This document shows positions 26,449-35,621 of a DNA stretch of 64,000 nt, in pieces. The notes under the pieces were generated by a model that was not told where the DNA came from, ran no database searches, and worked only from the letters and a program-made list of their open reading frames with translations. Position 1 is the first letter of the stretch. Every line of letters begins with the position of its first letter. A program made the position numbers and the translations under genes. Source of the stretch: Cellvibrionaceae bacterium (GTDB taxonomy: Bacteria > Pseudomonadota > Gammaproteobacteria > Pseudomonadales > Cellvibrionaceae); the NCBI GenBank assembly GCA_024707385.1, contig JANPZW010000008.1, forward strand, positions 744,001 to 808,000, given 5' to 3'.

Positions 26449-29400
26449 GTGACGATTTCTTCACAACAACAAGAACTTGTGGATTTGTTGCGCAATGAAC
26501 TCGCGGAAATCATCAGCGGCGATTTTTCACCTCTTGCTGGTGACGACAGCCTCGCCCGGATTCAGTGTTTGGAAGAGGCGGAGGTGCTGGCGGAAAACAT
26601 CGGCAACGCCGCGCGGCTTGTGGGGCTCGACGGCGTCAGCAGTGTCTGCGAATGCCTGATGAACAATTTTCGCAACATTGCCGCGGCGGCCGGTGTTCCA
26701 TCGGCGGAGCTGCGGCAACTGGTGCAGTCCTGGGGCGTGATGCTCCTGGGCTATCTGCAATATATCGGTGACAAGGCCAATGAGGCGAAAGCCGTGGAAG
26801 CCCTGTTGCACTATCTGGCCGATCCCGCATGGCCGCAGCCGTTGACGGATGCGGATGCCGGCACTTTGGCCGAGCAATTTCAGCACGCCGAAATTCTCCT
26901 GGACGAATCCGCGCCGCAGTACCCGCAACAGGTCACCGAGGCGATGACGTCGCTCGCGATTACCGAGGACATCAATCCCGATTTATTACGCGGACTTTTG
27001 GTGGAACTGCCCAATCAGGTCAGCGCTTTTGATAGAGCGGTGGAGCAGTACCTCATCATGGAGGAAGATGTGCAATTGCGCATCGCTCAGCGTATCGCCC
27101 ACACCCTTAAGGGCGCCGCCAATGTGGTAGGCATCCAGGGCATCGCCAATCTCACCCACTTTCTTGAAGATCTGCTGGAGCTGTCGGCTAAACAAAAACG
27201 CAAAGAGCCGCGTTTGGGTTATCTGCTACAGGATGCGGCGGATTGTCTTTCGGCGATATCTGAATTTCTGATTGGCGTAGGGCCGCGCCCTAACGACCTG
27301 CCCCAGGTAATGGAAGCCGTACTGGAAATGTTGCGCGATAGCGTCGGTGCCCACCAATCGGCAACGCCGGTCGAAGCCGCGCCGACGCGCGACAATGTAG
27401 TGCCCTTCAATCGCAGTGAGCGACCGGATGCTGCAGTGCTTTTGCAGCATCCGGTTGAGGTCGAGCAGATGGAAGAGGAGGAATTGTTCGACCAGCTGCT
27501 CGCCACTGGTCAAGTGCTGGATGCCGATGCGGTGGAAGATTTTCCTGTTGCAAGCGCTGAGGTTGCCCAGGCCGATGATATTCCGGTGCTGGAAGACATC
27601 TATCACCGACCGGTGACGTCTGATGACGCGCCGATCGTGCAGTCGGCTGTAAAGCCAGTCGTGCAACAGCCCTTGCAACAGCCCGTACAACAGCCTGAAC
27701 CGATAGCGGCAGAATCTCCCCGTAAGGTGGAGCCGGTGGGTGAAGCGCCGGAAACCTTCGATACCACTTTGAATGTCACGGAAACACAGGCGCAGGAATT
27801 GCTGCGTCTGGTTGGTGAAAGCCAGATCGGCAACACCCAGATTCTCAACCGCCTGGATGTGATCAACAGCGGCGTGCGCGCCGCCGAATCCTATCACTCC
27901 CAATTGCGCCAGCTCGCCCAGGATCTGGAGCGTTTGTTGGAGCTGCAGACGGCCATGGCGTCGGCAGCCGGCAGCGTGCGGGAGGAGGACATGGATCCCC
28001 TCGAACTGGAGCGCTACAACGAGCTGAACAGTTTCGCCAGTCAGCTGCACGAAGTGACGACCGACGCCCACGAGGCCTTTATTGACCTGGAAGGCGAGGT
28101 CAGATCCCTGAAAAACCTGGTGCTCAGCCAGCGGCAGCTCGGGTTTGAATCCCAGGAGCTGCTGCTGAACATCCGCATGTTGCCCGTGAGCGTTTTCAGC
28201 AGCCGTTTCCAGCGCTGCGTCCGCCAGGCGGCGCGTCTCACCGGCAAGAATGCGTCGCTGGAGATCAAGGGCGAGGAGGTGCTCGCCGACAGTCGAGTGC
28301 TTACCACCCTGGTCGATCCCATCATGCACCTGCTGCGCAACGCCGTGGACCACGGTGTGGAAAGCTCGACAGAGCGCGCTTCCGCAGGCAAAGCACCGGC
28401 CGGACGCATCACTCTGGAGTTCTCGCGGGTGGGTGATACGGTGGTTGTGCAATGCGGTGACGACGGTCGCGGCATCGATTATGAGGCCATCGCCGAGGCT
28501 GCCGTTGAACGCGGCATAGCTCCGCGCGGCACTCGCCTCAGCGTCGCCGACTTGAACGCCCTTATCCTCTCTGCCGGTTTTACCACCCGGCGTGAAGTGA
28601 CTCAGACCTCCGGCCGCGGCGTCGGCCTGGATGTGGTCAACGATCAGATCCGCCTTCTCAAGGGCAACCTCTCCATCAACAGCCTGCGCGGTCGCGGTAC
28701 TACCTTCACCCTTGTAGCTCCCATGAGTATTCTCTCTGCTCACACCCTGGTGGTGCAGGTGGGCGAGCACCGGGTGAGCGTGATTTCGCGAGCGTTGGAG
28801 CAGGTGGTGTACGTGGAACCCGGCCGGCTTGAAAAGCGGGGGGATCGCTCGCTGTATCTGCTGCAGGGGGATGAGGAGCCGATACCGGTGTTCCGCCTCG
28901 ACGATCTGATTTTTATGAATACTCGCCGCGCGGAACGCCTCACCGCGCTGATGGTGTTGCGCAACCGCGACGGCCGCCGCTGCGGCGTGCTCGCCGAGAC
29001 CATCAAGTCGAGCGAAGAGCAGATTATCAAACCCCTGTCGCGCTCGACGTACAAGGTGCCGGGTGTTGTCGGCGCCACCATCCTCGGTGACGGGCGCGTG
29101 TCACCGGTGGTGGATCTCTATGAATTGCCCGGCTTGTCCTTGCTGGACAATGCCAATGAATCCTGGCGCCAACGTTTCGAACAGCGCCTGCGCCACCTGG
29201 ATAACGATCTTATCAAGGAGCGGCCGATTGCCCTGGTGGTGGACGACTCCCTCAGCGCCCGTCGCTCTCTGGCACAGTTTGTCGGTGATATGGGCATGGA
29301 GGTTTATACGGCGAAGGATGGATTCGAAGCGATTCAGATCGTCCAGCAGCGCATCCCGAGCGTCATTCTGGTGGACCTGGAAATGCCGCGTATGAATGGC

Positions 29401-29583
29401 CTGGAGCTGACCAGCCACTTGCGTGCGAATGACGATACCAAGGACATCCCGATCATCATGATCACGTCGCGGGCGACGGAGAAACACAAATCCATGGCGG
29501 CGCGGGCGGGCGTGAATTCCTATCTCAACAAACCCTGGACGGATGAAGAACTGATGACGTCCATTCAAAGCCAGATCGCCTGA
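26449..29583 (+). CDS. ChpA-like hybrid chemotaxis kinase (Hpt-HATPase-CheW-REC), short form
   Basis: 1044 residues, GTG start behind GGAG. One canonical Hpt site is seen at His218 (AHTLKGAANVVG). Residues 1-150 are Hpt-like but lack the His motif. A Gln/Pro-rich linker (about 310-430) leads to the CheA dimerisation and HATPase core: LLRNAVDHGVE, GDDGRGIDYE and TSGRGVGLDVV. A CheW domain (about 765-900) and a C-terminal receiver (VVDDSLSARRS, phospho-Asp976 in ILVDLEMPRMNG, Lys in YLNKPW) follow. Pseudomonas ChpA is about 2470 residues with several Hpt domains, so this is a compact paralogue. No CheR or CheB gene accompanies it. Frame intact. Confidence 0.88.
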   Translation: MTISSQQQELVDLLRNELAEIISGDFSPLAGDDSLARIQCLEEAEVLAENIGNAARLVGLDGVSSVCECLMNNFRNIAAAAGVPSAELRQLVQSWGVMLLGYLQYIGDKANEAKAVEALLHYLADPAWPQPLTDADAGTLAEQFQHAEILLDESAPQYPQQVTEAMTSLAITEDINPDLLRGLLVELPNQVSAFDRAVEQYLIMEEDVQLRIAQRIAHTLKGAANVVGIQGIANLTHFLEDLLELSAKQKRKEPRLGYLLQDAADCLSAISEFLIGVGPRPNDLPQVMEAVLEMLRDSVGAHQSATPVEAAPTRDNVVPFNRSERPDAAVLLQHPVEVEQMEEEELFDQLLATGQVLDADAVEDFPVASAEVAQADDIPVLEDIYHRPVTSDDAPIVQSAVKPVVQQPLQQPVQQPEPIAAESPRKVEPVGEAPETFDTTLNVTETQAQELLRLVGESQIGNTQILNRLDVINSGVRAAESYHSQLRQLAQDLERLLELQTAMASAAGSVREEDMDPLELERYNELNSFASQLHEVTTDAHEAFIDLEGEVRSLKNLVLSQRQLGFESQELLLNIRMLPVSVFSSRFQRCVRQAARLTGKNASLEIKGEEVLADSRVLTTLVDPIMHLLRNAVDHGVESSTERASAGKAPAGRITLEFSRVGDTVVVQCGDDGRGIDYEAIAEAAVERGIAPRGTRLSVADLNALILSAGFTTRREVTQTSGRGVGLDVVNDQIRLLKGNLSINSLRGRGTTFTLVAPMSILSAHTLVVQVGEHRVSVISRALEQVVYVEPGRLEKRGDRSLYLLQGDEEPIPVFRLDDLIFMNTRRAERLTALMVLRNRDGRRCGVLAETIKSSEEQIIKPLSRSTYKVPGVVGATILGDGRVSPVVDLYELPGLSLLDNANESWRQRFEQRLRHLDNDLIKERPIALVVDDSLSARRSLAQFVGDMGMEVYTAKDGFEAIQIVQQRIPSVILVDLEMPRMNGLELTSHLRANDDTKDIPIIMITSRATEKHKSMAARAGVNSYLNKPWTDEELMTSIQSQIA

Positions 29584-29646
29584 GTATCTCAGCTGTGATC
29601 AGCAGGCTAGGAAAATCCCGGAACAGGCCACGCGGCGAGAGGACAT

Positions 29647-29783
29647 AAAAAAACGCCCGATGCTCGGGGGAACATCGGGCCAGGACCATTAGGAGTGAAA
29701 CATTAAGGACTTTCATCCTCATCGAGCTACTCCAGAGTAGCTCTACTGATGTCATTACACTTGGGGGATGAACGACATCAGTT
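29647..29783 (-). ncRNA. Candidate trans-acting small RNA
   Basis: On the minus strand, 407 bp between genes hold three stem-loops in a row: a 9-bp stem (29745-29753 with 29774-29782), an 8-bp stem with loop CTGG (29724-29731 with 29736-29743) and an 8-bp terminator stem (29655-29662 with 29673-29680) followed by seven Ts (29653-29647). A GATAAT box, about 16 bp from a weak TGGCAA box, ends a few bases before the first hairpin, so the transcript would start right at it. The size, about 137 nt, suits an Hfq- or Rsm-type RNA. An overlapping 60-codon frame (MKVLNVSLLMVLARC) has no support. I cannot assign a known family. Confidence 0.55.
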
Positions 29784-29942
29784 AATTTAATTATCGAACA
29801 CCTCAGCCGTTTTGCCAGCGACCAGTTAAACCGTTTAGCAATACTTGCTTTGTTAATTGCAATGCGGGGATATAACCGGGATTTTGTCCATTTATCGCTG
29901 CAAAAACGCGTCATTTTCGCTGCGCTGCAAAAAAATCGGAAT

Positions 29943-29967
29943 AAAAAAAAGCCCTTTTAAAAAGGGC
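29943..29967 (-). terminator. Intrinsic terminator of the 29991-30323 gene
   Basis: Minus strand: GCCCTTT, loop, AAAGGGC, then eight Ts (29950-29943), 24 bases after the stop codon. Confidence 0.85.
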
Positions 29968-29990
29968 CGAGTACAGGAGGAATTCGGGGA

Positions 29991-30323
29991 TTAATGCTGA
30001 TTGAACAGCAGAGTCGTCGCCGGTAATTCAGCTTCAAGCAGCCTTGCAGTGCTCGACCGGTTCACCCAGCTGTGCACATTCGTCTGTAGCGTTTTGAGTT
30101 TTCCGTGACTGCTGCGAAACGCCACCGTAATGGGTTCGTACGCCATGTAGTGATCTTCCACGCTGAGCTTGGCGAGCTCGCTGGTTTCCATGTGTATCAC
30201 ACTGATGATGTCGTAAATGGCATCTTTGTGAGCAATTTCCGCAGCCTCCCAATAGGCGTTATCCAGGATCTGCAACAGCGTTTCCAGGCTTTTTACAGCG
30301 TCGGCAACGGTGACGCGGTCCAT
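29991..30323 (-). CDS. Small helical protein, unrecognised
   Basis: 110 residues from the ATG at 30323 (MDRVTVADAVKSLETLL), chosen for its GGAGAA site. Mostly alpha-helical, acidic, with a tyrosine/tryptophan-rich centre (DNAYWEAAEIAHKD, EDHYMAYEPITVAF). No signal peptide or membrane segment. I do not recognise the family. It lies downstream of tesB on the same strand with its own terminator; the 81-bp gap suggests either a separate promoter or read-through. Confidence 0.65.
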   Translation of the reverse strand: MDRVTVADAVKSLETLLQILDNAYWEAAEIAHKDAIYDIISVIHMETSELAKLSVEDHYMAYEPITVAFRSSHGKLKTLQTNVHSWVNRSSTARLLEAELPATTLLFNQH

Positions 30324-30404
30324 GGTTTCTCCTCGGCAGGATTGGTTTGAATTAAGTATAGACACGAATCTGCGATTGGAAATTTGCGCGCCCAAGTTGG
30401 CCGT

Positions 30405-31237
30405 TCAGCGGCGCAGTCGGATCATGCCTTCCTGGCTGACGGATGCGACAAGTCTCTCCTGCTGATCGTATAGCGAACCGCGACAAAAACCTCTACCGGC
30501 CCCGGCCCAGGGGCTGTCGGTGAGGTAGTGGTGCCAGTCGCCAAAAGTGGGTTGCCGATGGAACCAGATGGAGTGATCCATGCTGGCGGGGTACACCTCG
30601 CCGTGAAAGAGGCTGGTGGGGTGGGGGAGCAGCGAGGTTGCGAGCAGTCCCAGATCCGAGGCGAAGGCGAGAGCGCAGTAATGGAACAGTGGGTCCGCTG
30701 GCAGATTCTCGCGGCAGCGCACCCAGAACTGCGCAGTTTGGCTGGAGCTTGCAGCGGGTTCGAAAATATCGCGGCTGTATGGCACAAAATCGATGGGCGC
30801 TACGCCAAGATGACCGAACTCCCGGGCGAGGTTATCGCCGTGCTCGTCAGGATATTGTTCGCGCACGCTCTCCGGCGGAGCCACGTGGGCCGGCGCGAAA
30901 GTTTGATGTTCAAATCCCGCCTCCAGTTTGTGAAAGGAGCCTGCATCGTGAAAATCAGTTCACCCTCCTGCACCGCGCGCACGGCTCGCGACGAGACGGA
31001 GTTGCCGTCGCGCAGATTTTCCACCCAGTATTCCACAGGGCTGTCCACCTGGCCGGCGCGTAAAAAATAGGCGTGCAGAGAGTGCACCGGTCGGTTGCGC
31101 ACTGTGCGCCCCGCCGCCATCAGTGCCTGGGCGAGAACCTGACCGCCGAAAATCGTTTTGCGGAAACTCTCTTGATGATTGCGGGTGGTAAAGCGTTGAC
31201 TGTCGATGGCCTCGAGGTCCAATAGTTGTTCAAGCAT
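30405..31237 (-). CDS. tesB: Acyl-CoA thioesterase II (TesB), frameshifted
   Basis: About 278 residues with the double hot-dog fold that hydrolyses medium and long acyl-CoAs. The first half has FGGQVLAQALMAAGRTV and VHSLHAYFLRAGQVDSPVEYWVE; the second half has YPASMDHSIWFHRQP with the catalytic-region Asp, and SPWAGAGRGFCRGSLYDQQERLVASVSQEGMIRLRR at the end. The break is at the TTT of the coding strand (AAA at 30933-30935): one more T joins MQAPF to HKLEAGFEHQTFAPAH. Conserved housekeeping enzyme, so the indel is suspected to be technical. Confidence 0.87.
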
Positions 31238-31306
31238 GTGGAATTCCCGTGGTTAGGCTAAATGGAACCGCTGTTGCGCCGATAACCGGGTACCGCGATA
31301 CAAACA

Positions 31307-31942
31307 GTGGAGGCGCGAGTGGTTGGGCAGTCTTTTTTCAGTGTAGTGCGATTGATGGCCCTGGGCCTGCTGTCACTCGGTGTTATCGCCTGCACGGCGC
31401 AGCATACAAAGGAAATCAGTCGTAAAACCTTGCAGGATGTAGGCCTGAAAAGGTCGGTGGCTGTGGCGCGCAGCAACCATTGGTCGCTGCCATCAAGTGC
31501 CGCCGTGTATCTCGCGCCTGTGTATGTCGTCGGGGCGGATCAAGAGGCCTATCCGCGTTTGCGCGGCCAGTTGGATACCTTGCTCGAAGCGCTGGTGGCG
31601 GAAAGGTTTCAGGGGCGCATGTTGCAGCAGGATGCGGGTACGGGCCCTGCTGCGGGTGTGCTGCTTCGCGTCGGCTTGGCGGGAGTGACCGACCGGTTAT
31701 CCAGTGCTGCTGAGGTGTCGGAGCGCAGCGGCATGTCCACTGAAGAATCCGGGCGCGATCAGTTGCGCCTGGTGATGAAAGTCTACGATGTCCGCAACGG
31801 CCAGCTTCTCGACACCATGAGTGCGGACGCCGTCAGCGGCTGGCGTTGGAAAGAGCATCAGGTGCAGGAGCTGGCAGAGCCGACTCTGCGCGCGATGCTC
31901 AATCATTTGCACGGTTCCCAGTCGATGGCGGCGGTGGAGTAG
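31307..31942 (+). CDS. Putative lipoprotein, DUF3313-like
   Basis: 211 residues, GTG start. An export signal with a lipobox (MALGLLSLGVIAC, Cys at about residue 29) indicates an outer-membrane or periplasmic lipoprotein. The body (VYLAPVYVVGADQEAYPRLRGQLDTLLEALV, RLVMKVYDVRNGQLLDTMSADAVSGWRW) resembles DUF3313 proteins, whose function is unknown. The start is uncertain: a second GTG 12 bases on is also possible. Convergent with the ETF-QO gene, 27 bp apart. Confidence 0.65.
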   Translation: MEARVVGQSFFSVVRLMALGLLSLGVIACTAQHTKEISRKTLQDVGLKRSVAVARSNHWSLPSSAAVYLAPVYVVGADQEAYPRLRGQLDTLLEALVAERFQGRMLQQDAGTGPAAGVLLRVGLAGVTDRLSSAAEVSERSGMSTEESGRDQLRLVMKVYDVRNGQLLDTMSADAVSGWRWKEHQVQELAEPTLRAMLNHLHGSQSMAAVE

Positions 31943-31969
31943 GCGCAGGCGCCAACTCCACCCGGCCCG

Positions 31970-33595
31970 TCACATATTGGGATAGTTGGGGCCGCCACCA
32001 CCTTCGGGCGCAACCCAGGTGATGTTCTGGGCCGGGTCCTTGATGTCACAGGTTTTGCAGTGCACGCAATTCTGCGCATTGATCTGAAACCGGGGTGAAC
32101 CATCTTCGCCAAGCACCACTTCATACACGCCGGCCGGGCAGTAGCGCTGGGCGGGCTCCGCGTACTCCGGCAGGTTCTTCGCGATGGGCAGATCCGGCGA
32201 AGCGAGCTTCAGATGGCAAGGTTGGTCTTCCTCATGATTGGTATTGGAGAGATAGACCGAGGACAGCCGATCAAAGCTGATGACGTTATCCGGCTTGGGA
32301 TATTGAATGGGTTTGCAGTCGGCTGCCCGGCGCAGAGTTGCATGGTCCGCCACCGGGTCGGACAGCGTCCAGGGAAGCTTGCCGCTGCACAGATTGATAT
32401 CGACAAATGCGTAGGCGCCGCCGACCAGGGGGCCCCATTTGTGGATGGCCGGGCCAAAATTGCGCTGCGTATGCAGCTCTTGCCAGGCCCAGCTGTTGTG
32501 GTAGGAAGGGCCGAATTCGACCAGTTCGTCCCCCTCGCGATTCTCGCCGAGCGCACGCGCCACCACTTCCGCGGCGATCATGCCGCTTTTCATGGCCGTG
32601 TGGGTGCCCTTAATTTTGGCGAAGTTCAAGGTGCCGGCGTTGTCGCCCAGCAGCAGGCCGCCGGGAAAATGCATTTGCGGCTGCGACTGCAAGCCGCCTT
32701 TGGTGATGGCGCGGGCGCCATAGACCAGGCGCTGGCCGCCGCTGAGCACCTGCTGAATCGCTGGATGGTGTTTAAAGCGCTGGAATTCTTCAAAGGGGCT
32801 GACATAAGGATTTTCATAGGAGAGATCGGTAATCAAACCGACGGCAACCTGCTGATCTTCCAGATGATAGAGAAACCCGCCGCCGGTCGAGCCGCTTTCG
32901 CTGAGGGGCCAGCCTGCGGTGTGGACGACCAGCCCTTCATGGTGTTGTGCCGCCGGGATTTTCCAGATTTCCTTGATGCCGAGGCCGTAATGCTGCGGTT
33001 CGACGCCGCGATCTAGCGCGAAATGGGCGATCAGTTTTTTCCCCAGATGTCCGCGGCAGCCCTCGGCAAACAAGGTGTATTTGCCGTGTAATTCCATTCC
33101 AGGGGTATATCCCGACTTGGGCTTGCCTTCGGCATCTATGCCCATGTCGCCAATTAAAATACCTTTGACGGCACCGTTTTCGCTGTAGAGCACTTCGGAC
33201 GCGGCAAATCCCGGAAAGATTTCCACGCCCAGCTCTTCCGCTTGTTGGGCCAGCCAGCGGCACAGATTCGCCAGGCTGATAATGTAATTGCCATGGTTGT
33301 GCATGGTTTTGGGCGCGGCCCATTGGGGAATGGTCGCAGCCTTGGTGTTGCTGCCGAGCCAGAGGATATGATCCTGGGTGACCGCTGTTTTCACCGGGGC
33401 GCCTTTTTCCCGCCAGTCGGGGAAGAGCTCCTGCAGGGCCCGGGGATCGAGAACCGCGCCGGATACGATATGGGCGCCGACTTCAGAACCTTTTTCCACC
33501 ACGCAGACACTGATGTCGCTGTTGAGTTGTTTCAGGTGGCAGGCAGCCGCCAGTCCGGCCGGACCGGCTCCGACTATCACCACGTCATAGGGCAT
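31970..33595 (-). CDS. Electron transfer flavoprotein-ubiquinone oxidoreductase
   Basis: About 541 residues from the ATG at 33595 (MPYDVVIVGAGPAGLAAA; a GTG at 33610 is the alternative). Membrane-associated FAD and [4Fe-4S] enzyme that passes electrons from reduced ETF to quinone in fatty acid and amino acid oxidation. The N-terminal GxGxxG dinucleotide motif is intact and the FAD domain includes GGLLLGDNAGTLNFAKIKG. The C-terminal ferredoxin-like part has RYCPAGVYE and NCVHCKTCDIKDP, supplying four cluster cysteines. It diverges from etfBA, its electron donor, across 249 bp. Frame intact. Confidence 0.95.
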   Translation of the reverse strand: MPYDVVIVGAGPAGLAAACHLKQLNSDISVCVVEKGSEVGAHIVSGAVLDPRALQELFPDWREKGAPVKTAVTQDHILWLGSNTKAATIPQWAAPKTMHNHGNYIISLANLCRWLAQQAEELGVEIFPGFAASEVLYSENGAVKGILIGDMGIDAEGKPKSGYTPGMELHGKYTLFAEGCRGHLGKKLIAHFALDRGVEPQHYGLGIKEIWKIPAAQHHEGLVVHTAGWPLSESGSTGGGFLYHLEDQQVAVGLITDLSYENPYVSPFEEFQRFKHHPAIQQVLSGGQRLVYGARAITKGGLQSQPQMHFPGGLLLGDNAGTLNFAKIKGTHTAMKSGMIAAEVVARALGENREGDELVEFGPSYHNSWAWQELHTQRNFGPAIHKWGPLVGGAYAFVDINLCSGKLPWTLSDPVADHATLRRAADCKPIQYPKPDNVISFDRLSSVYLSNTNHEEDQPCHLKLASPDLPIAKNLPEYAEPAQRYCPAGVYEVVLGEDGSPRFQINAQNCVHCKTCDIKDPAQNITWVAPEGGGGPNYPNM

Positions 33596-33844
33596 CGACT
33601 CTCGTTCCACTCTCGACTCCGGAATTGTTGTGAATGCGTAAGTATACGCGGATAAACGCGACCTTCGCCGCGCGCTGTCATGGTCTCGCCCAACCTTGAA
33701 ACCCGAGCATTAGCCTTCATCATGCTGTGAGCGCAAAAGACCGTTCCATTCAACGTGCGCCCTTATAACCTGCGCGACTGTTTATCGCTATACTTGCGCC
33801 CTCACAAGCCCCGACATTTCGTCTCCAACAGGAGCTCTTGATCC

Positions 33845-34596
33845 ATGAAAATACTTGTCCCCATTAAGCGAGTGGTCGACTACAACGTCAAAGTGCGCCC
33901 TCTGGGTGATGGTTCCGATGTGGACATCGCCAACGCCAAAATGGCCATCAACCCGTTTTGTGAAATTGCGGTGGAAGAAGCGATCCGTCTGAAAGAAAAA
34001 GGCGTCGCCACCGAAGTGGTGGTGGTGAGTGTGGGCGAGGGGAAATGTCAGGAGCAGCTGCGCGCCGCCATGGCACTGGGAGCGGATCGGGCGATTCTGG
34101 TGGAGACCAGCGAGCGCTTGCAGCCGTTGGCCATCGCCAAAGTTCTCAAAGCCGTGGTGGCTAAAGAGTCTCCAGAGCTGGTGATTCTCGGCAAACAATC
34201 CATCGACGGCGACAACAACCAGACCGGTCAGATGCTGGCGGCGCTGCTGGGTTGGGGGCAGGGTACTTTCGCCTCCAAAGTGGAAATTGCCGACGGCTCC
34301 GCCCTTGTGACGCGGGAAGTTGATGTTGGTTTGCAAACCATCAAGCTGAAATTGCCAGCGGTGGTGACCACGGATCTGCGCCTCAATGAACCGCGCTATG
34401 CCTCTCTGCCCAACATCATGAAAGCCAAGAAAAACCCCTCGACACCATCGCCCTTGCCGATCTTGGCGTGGTTCTGACCAGTCGCAGCAAGATCGTCAAA
34501 GTCGCGCCACCAGCGGGGCGCAAAGCGGGCATCAAAGTGGCCAGCGTCGATGAACTGATCAATAAACTCAAAAACGAAGCAAAGGTGATTTCATGA
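33845..34596 (+). CDS. etfB: Electron transfer flavoprotein beta subunit, frameshifted
   Basis: About 250 residues, AMP-binding subunit of [22 protein letters not shown] at the start, [21 protein letters not shown] and the recognition segment [21 protein letters not shown], all typical. The break is A5 at 34430-34434; one more A gives [17 protein letters not shown] and the frame then runs to the stop overlapping the etfA start (ATGA). The C-terminus is [16 protein letters not shown]. The truncated version would lose its last 50 residues, yet the downstream frame is fully conserved, so a sequencing indel is the simplest reading. Confidence 0.93.
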
Positions 34597-35521
34597 GCGT
34601 CCTGGTCATTGCGGAACACGATAATCACGAATTGAAAGCGGCCACGCGCAACACTATTGCCGCTGCCAAAGCGTTCAACAGCGACGTGCATGTGCTGGTG
34701 GCCGGCGCCGGCTGCAAAGCTGCAGCCGGCGCAGCTGCGCGCTGCGCCGGTGTGGCCAAAGTCCTGGTGTCAGACGCCGCCCATTACGAACATCAACTCG
34801 CTGAAGATGTGGCAGCTCTGGTGGTATCGCTCGCCAGCGGTTACAGCGCAATTCTCGCGCCCTCTTCCAGCAACGGTAAAAATCTCATCCCGCGAGTGGC
34901 GGCACTGCTCGATGTGCAACCGCTCTCCGATGTTATGGCGATTGAGGCCAGCAACCAGTTTGTGCGCCCGATCTACGCCGGTAATGTGATCGCCACCGAG
35001 CAGAATGATGAACCGGTTAAGGTGATGACCGTGCGCACGACGGCATTCGATCCGGTGGCGGCGGAGGGTGGCAGCGCTGCCGTGGAAGCCGTGGCAGCGC
35101 AGCGGCCAGCGGATTGTCCAGCTTTGTCGGTGAACAGCTGGCGCAATCTGATCGTCCGGAACTGACCTCTGCCCGAGTGGTTGTCTCCGGTGGCCGCGGC
35201 CTGCAGAACGGCGAGAATTTCCAGCTTCTCTACACCCTCGCTGACAAACTCGGCGCCGCGGTTGGCGCTTCGCGTGCGGCGGTGGACGCGGGGTTTGTGC
35301 CCAACGATATGCAGGTGGGGCAGACGGGCAAGGTTGTGGCGCCGGACCTCTACATCGCCGTCGGCATTTCCGGTGCGATCCAGCATCTCGCAGGCATGAA
35401 AGACTCCAAGGTCATTGTGGCCATCAATAAAGATGAAGAGGCTCCCATCTTCCAGGTTGCCGATTACGGTTTGGTTGCCGACCTCTTTACCGCTCTGCCG
35501 GAGTTGACCCAGAAGATCTGA
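34593..35521 (+). CDS. etfA: Electron transfer flavoprotein alpha subunit, frameshifted
   Basis: About 310 residues, FAD-binding subunit. The first frame has [21 protein letters not shown] and VLAPSSS-type segments. The second frame holds the FAD domain: [37 protein letters not shown], then [28 protein letters not shown] and [22 protein letters not shown]. The break is around 35096-35106; one missing base (most simply GG reduced to G within the Ala-rich stretch) joins VEAVAA to [13 protein letters not shown]. Translationally coupled to etfB by 4-base overlap. An intergenic inverted repeat follows. Confidence 0.93.
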
Positions 35522-35559
35522 TCCTGCGCCTCTCTCGCCGTGTTGGAGTAGAATGTGCG

Positions 35560-35599
35560 GCCTTTCCGCCCGGTGGCTTGGTCTCCCGGGCGGAAAGGC
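35560..35599 (+). terminator. Terminator-like inverted repeat after etfBA
   Basis: GCCTTTCCGCCCGG (35560-35573) and CCGGGCGGAAAGGC (35586-35599), 14-bp perfect stem, 12-base loop. No T-run follows, so attenuation or Rho-assisted stop is possible. Confidence 0.5.
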
Positions 35600-35621
35600 T
35601 ATCTCCAGAACTGGGAAAGAC

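Larger units (their letters stand above)
29584..29990. other. Intergenic region with sRNA candidate and terminators
   Basis: 407 bp after the chemosensory operon. Besides the small RNA (29647-29783) and the terminator at 29943-29967, the piece 29790-29940 is AT-rich without a convincing gene and would hold the sRNA promoter. Confidence 0.5.

Noticed and set aside
27226..28770. A 514-codon open frame on the minus strand opposite the ChpA-like gene
   Set aside because: It mirrors the high-GC codon pattern of the real plus-strand gene, has no recognisable domain and the plus-strand kinase is complete with all motifs.
29525..29914. Minus-strand 129-codon frame over the sRNA region
   Set aside because: It crosses an intrinsic terminator and three stem-loops and has no family resemblance; an RNA reading explains the locus better.
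33596..33844. Possible gene in the ETF-QO/etfB divergent gap
   Set aside because: No frame longer than chance with a start signal; it is most simply a shared promoter region.
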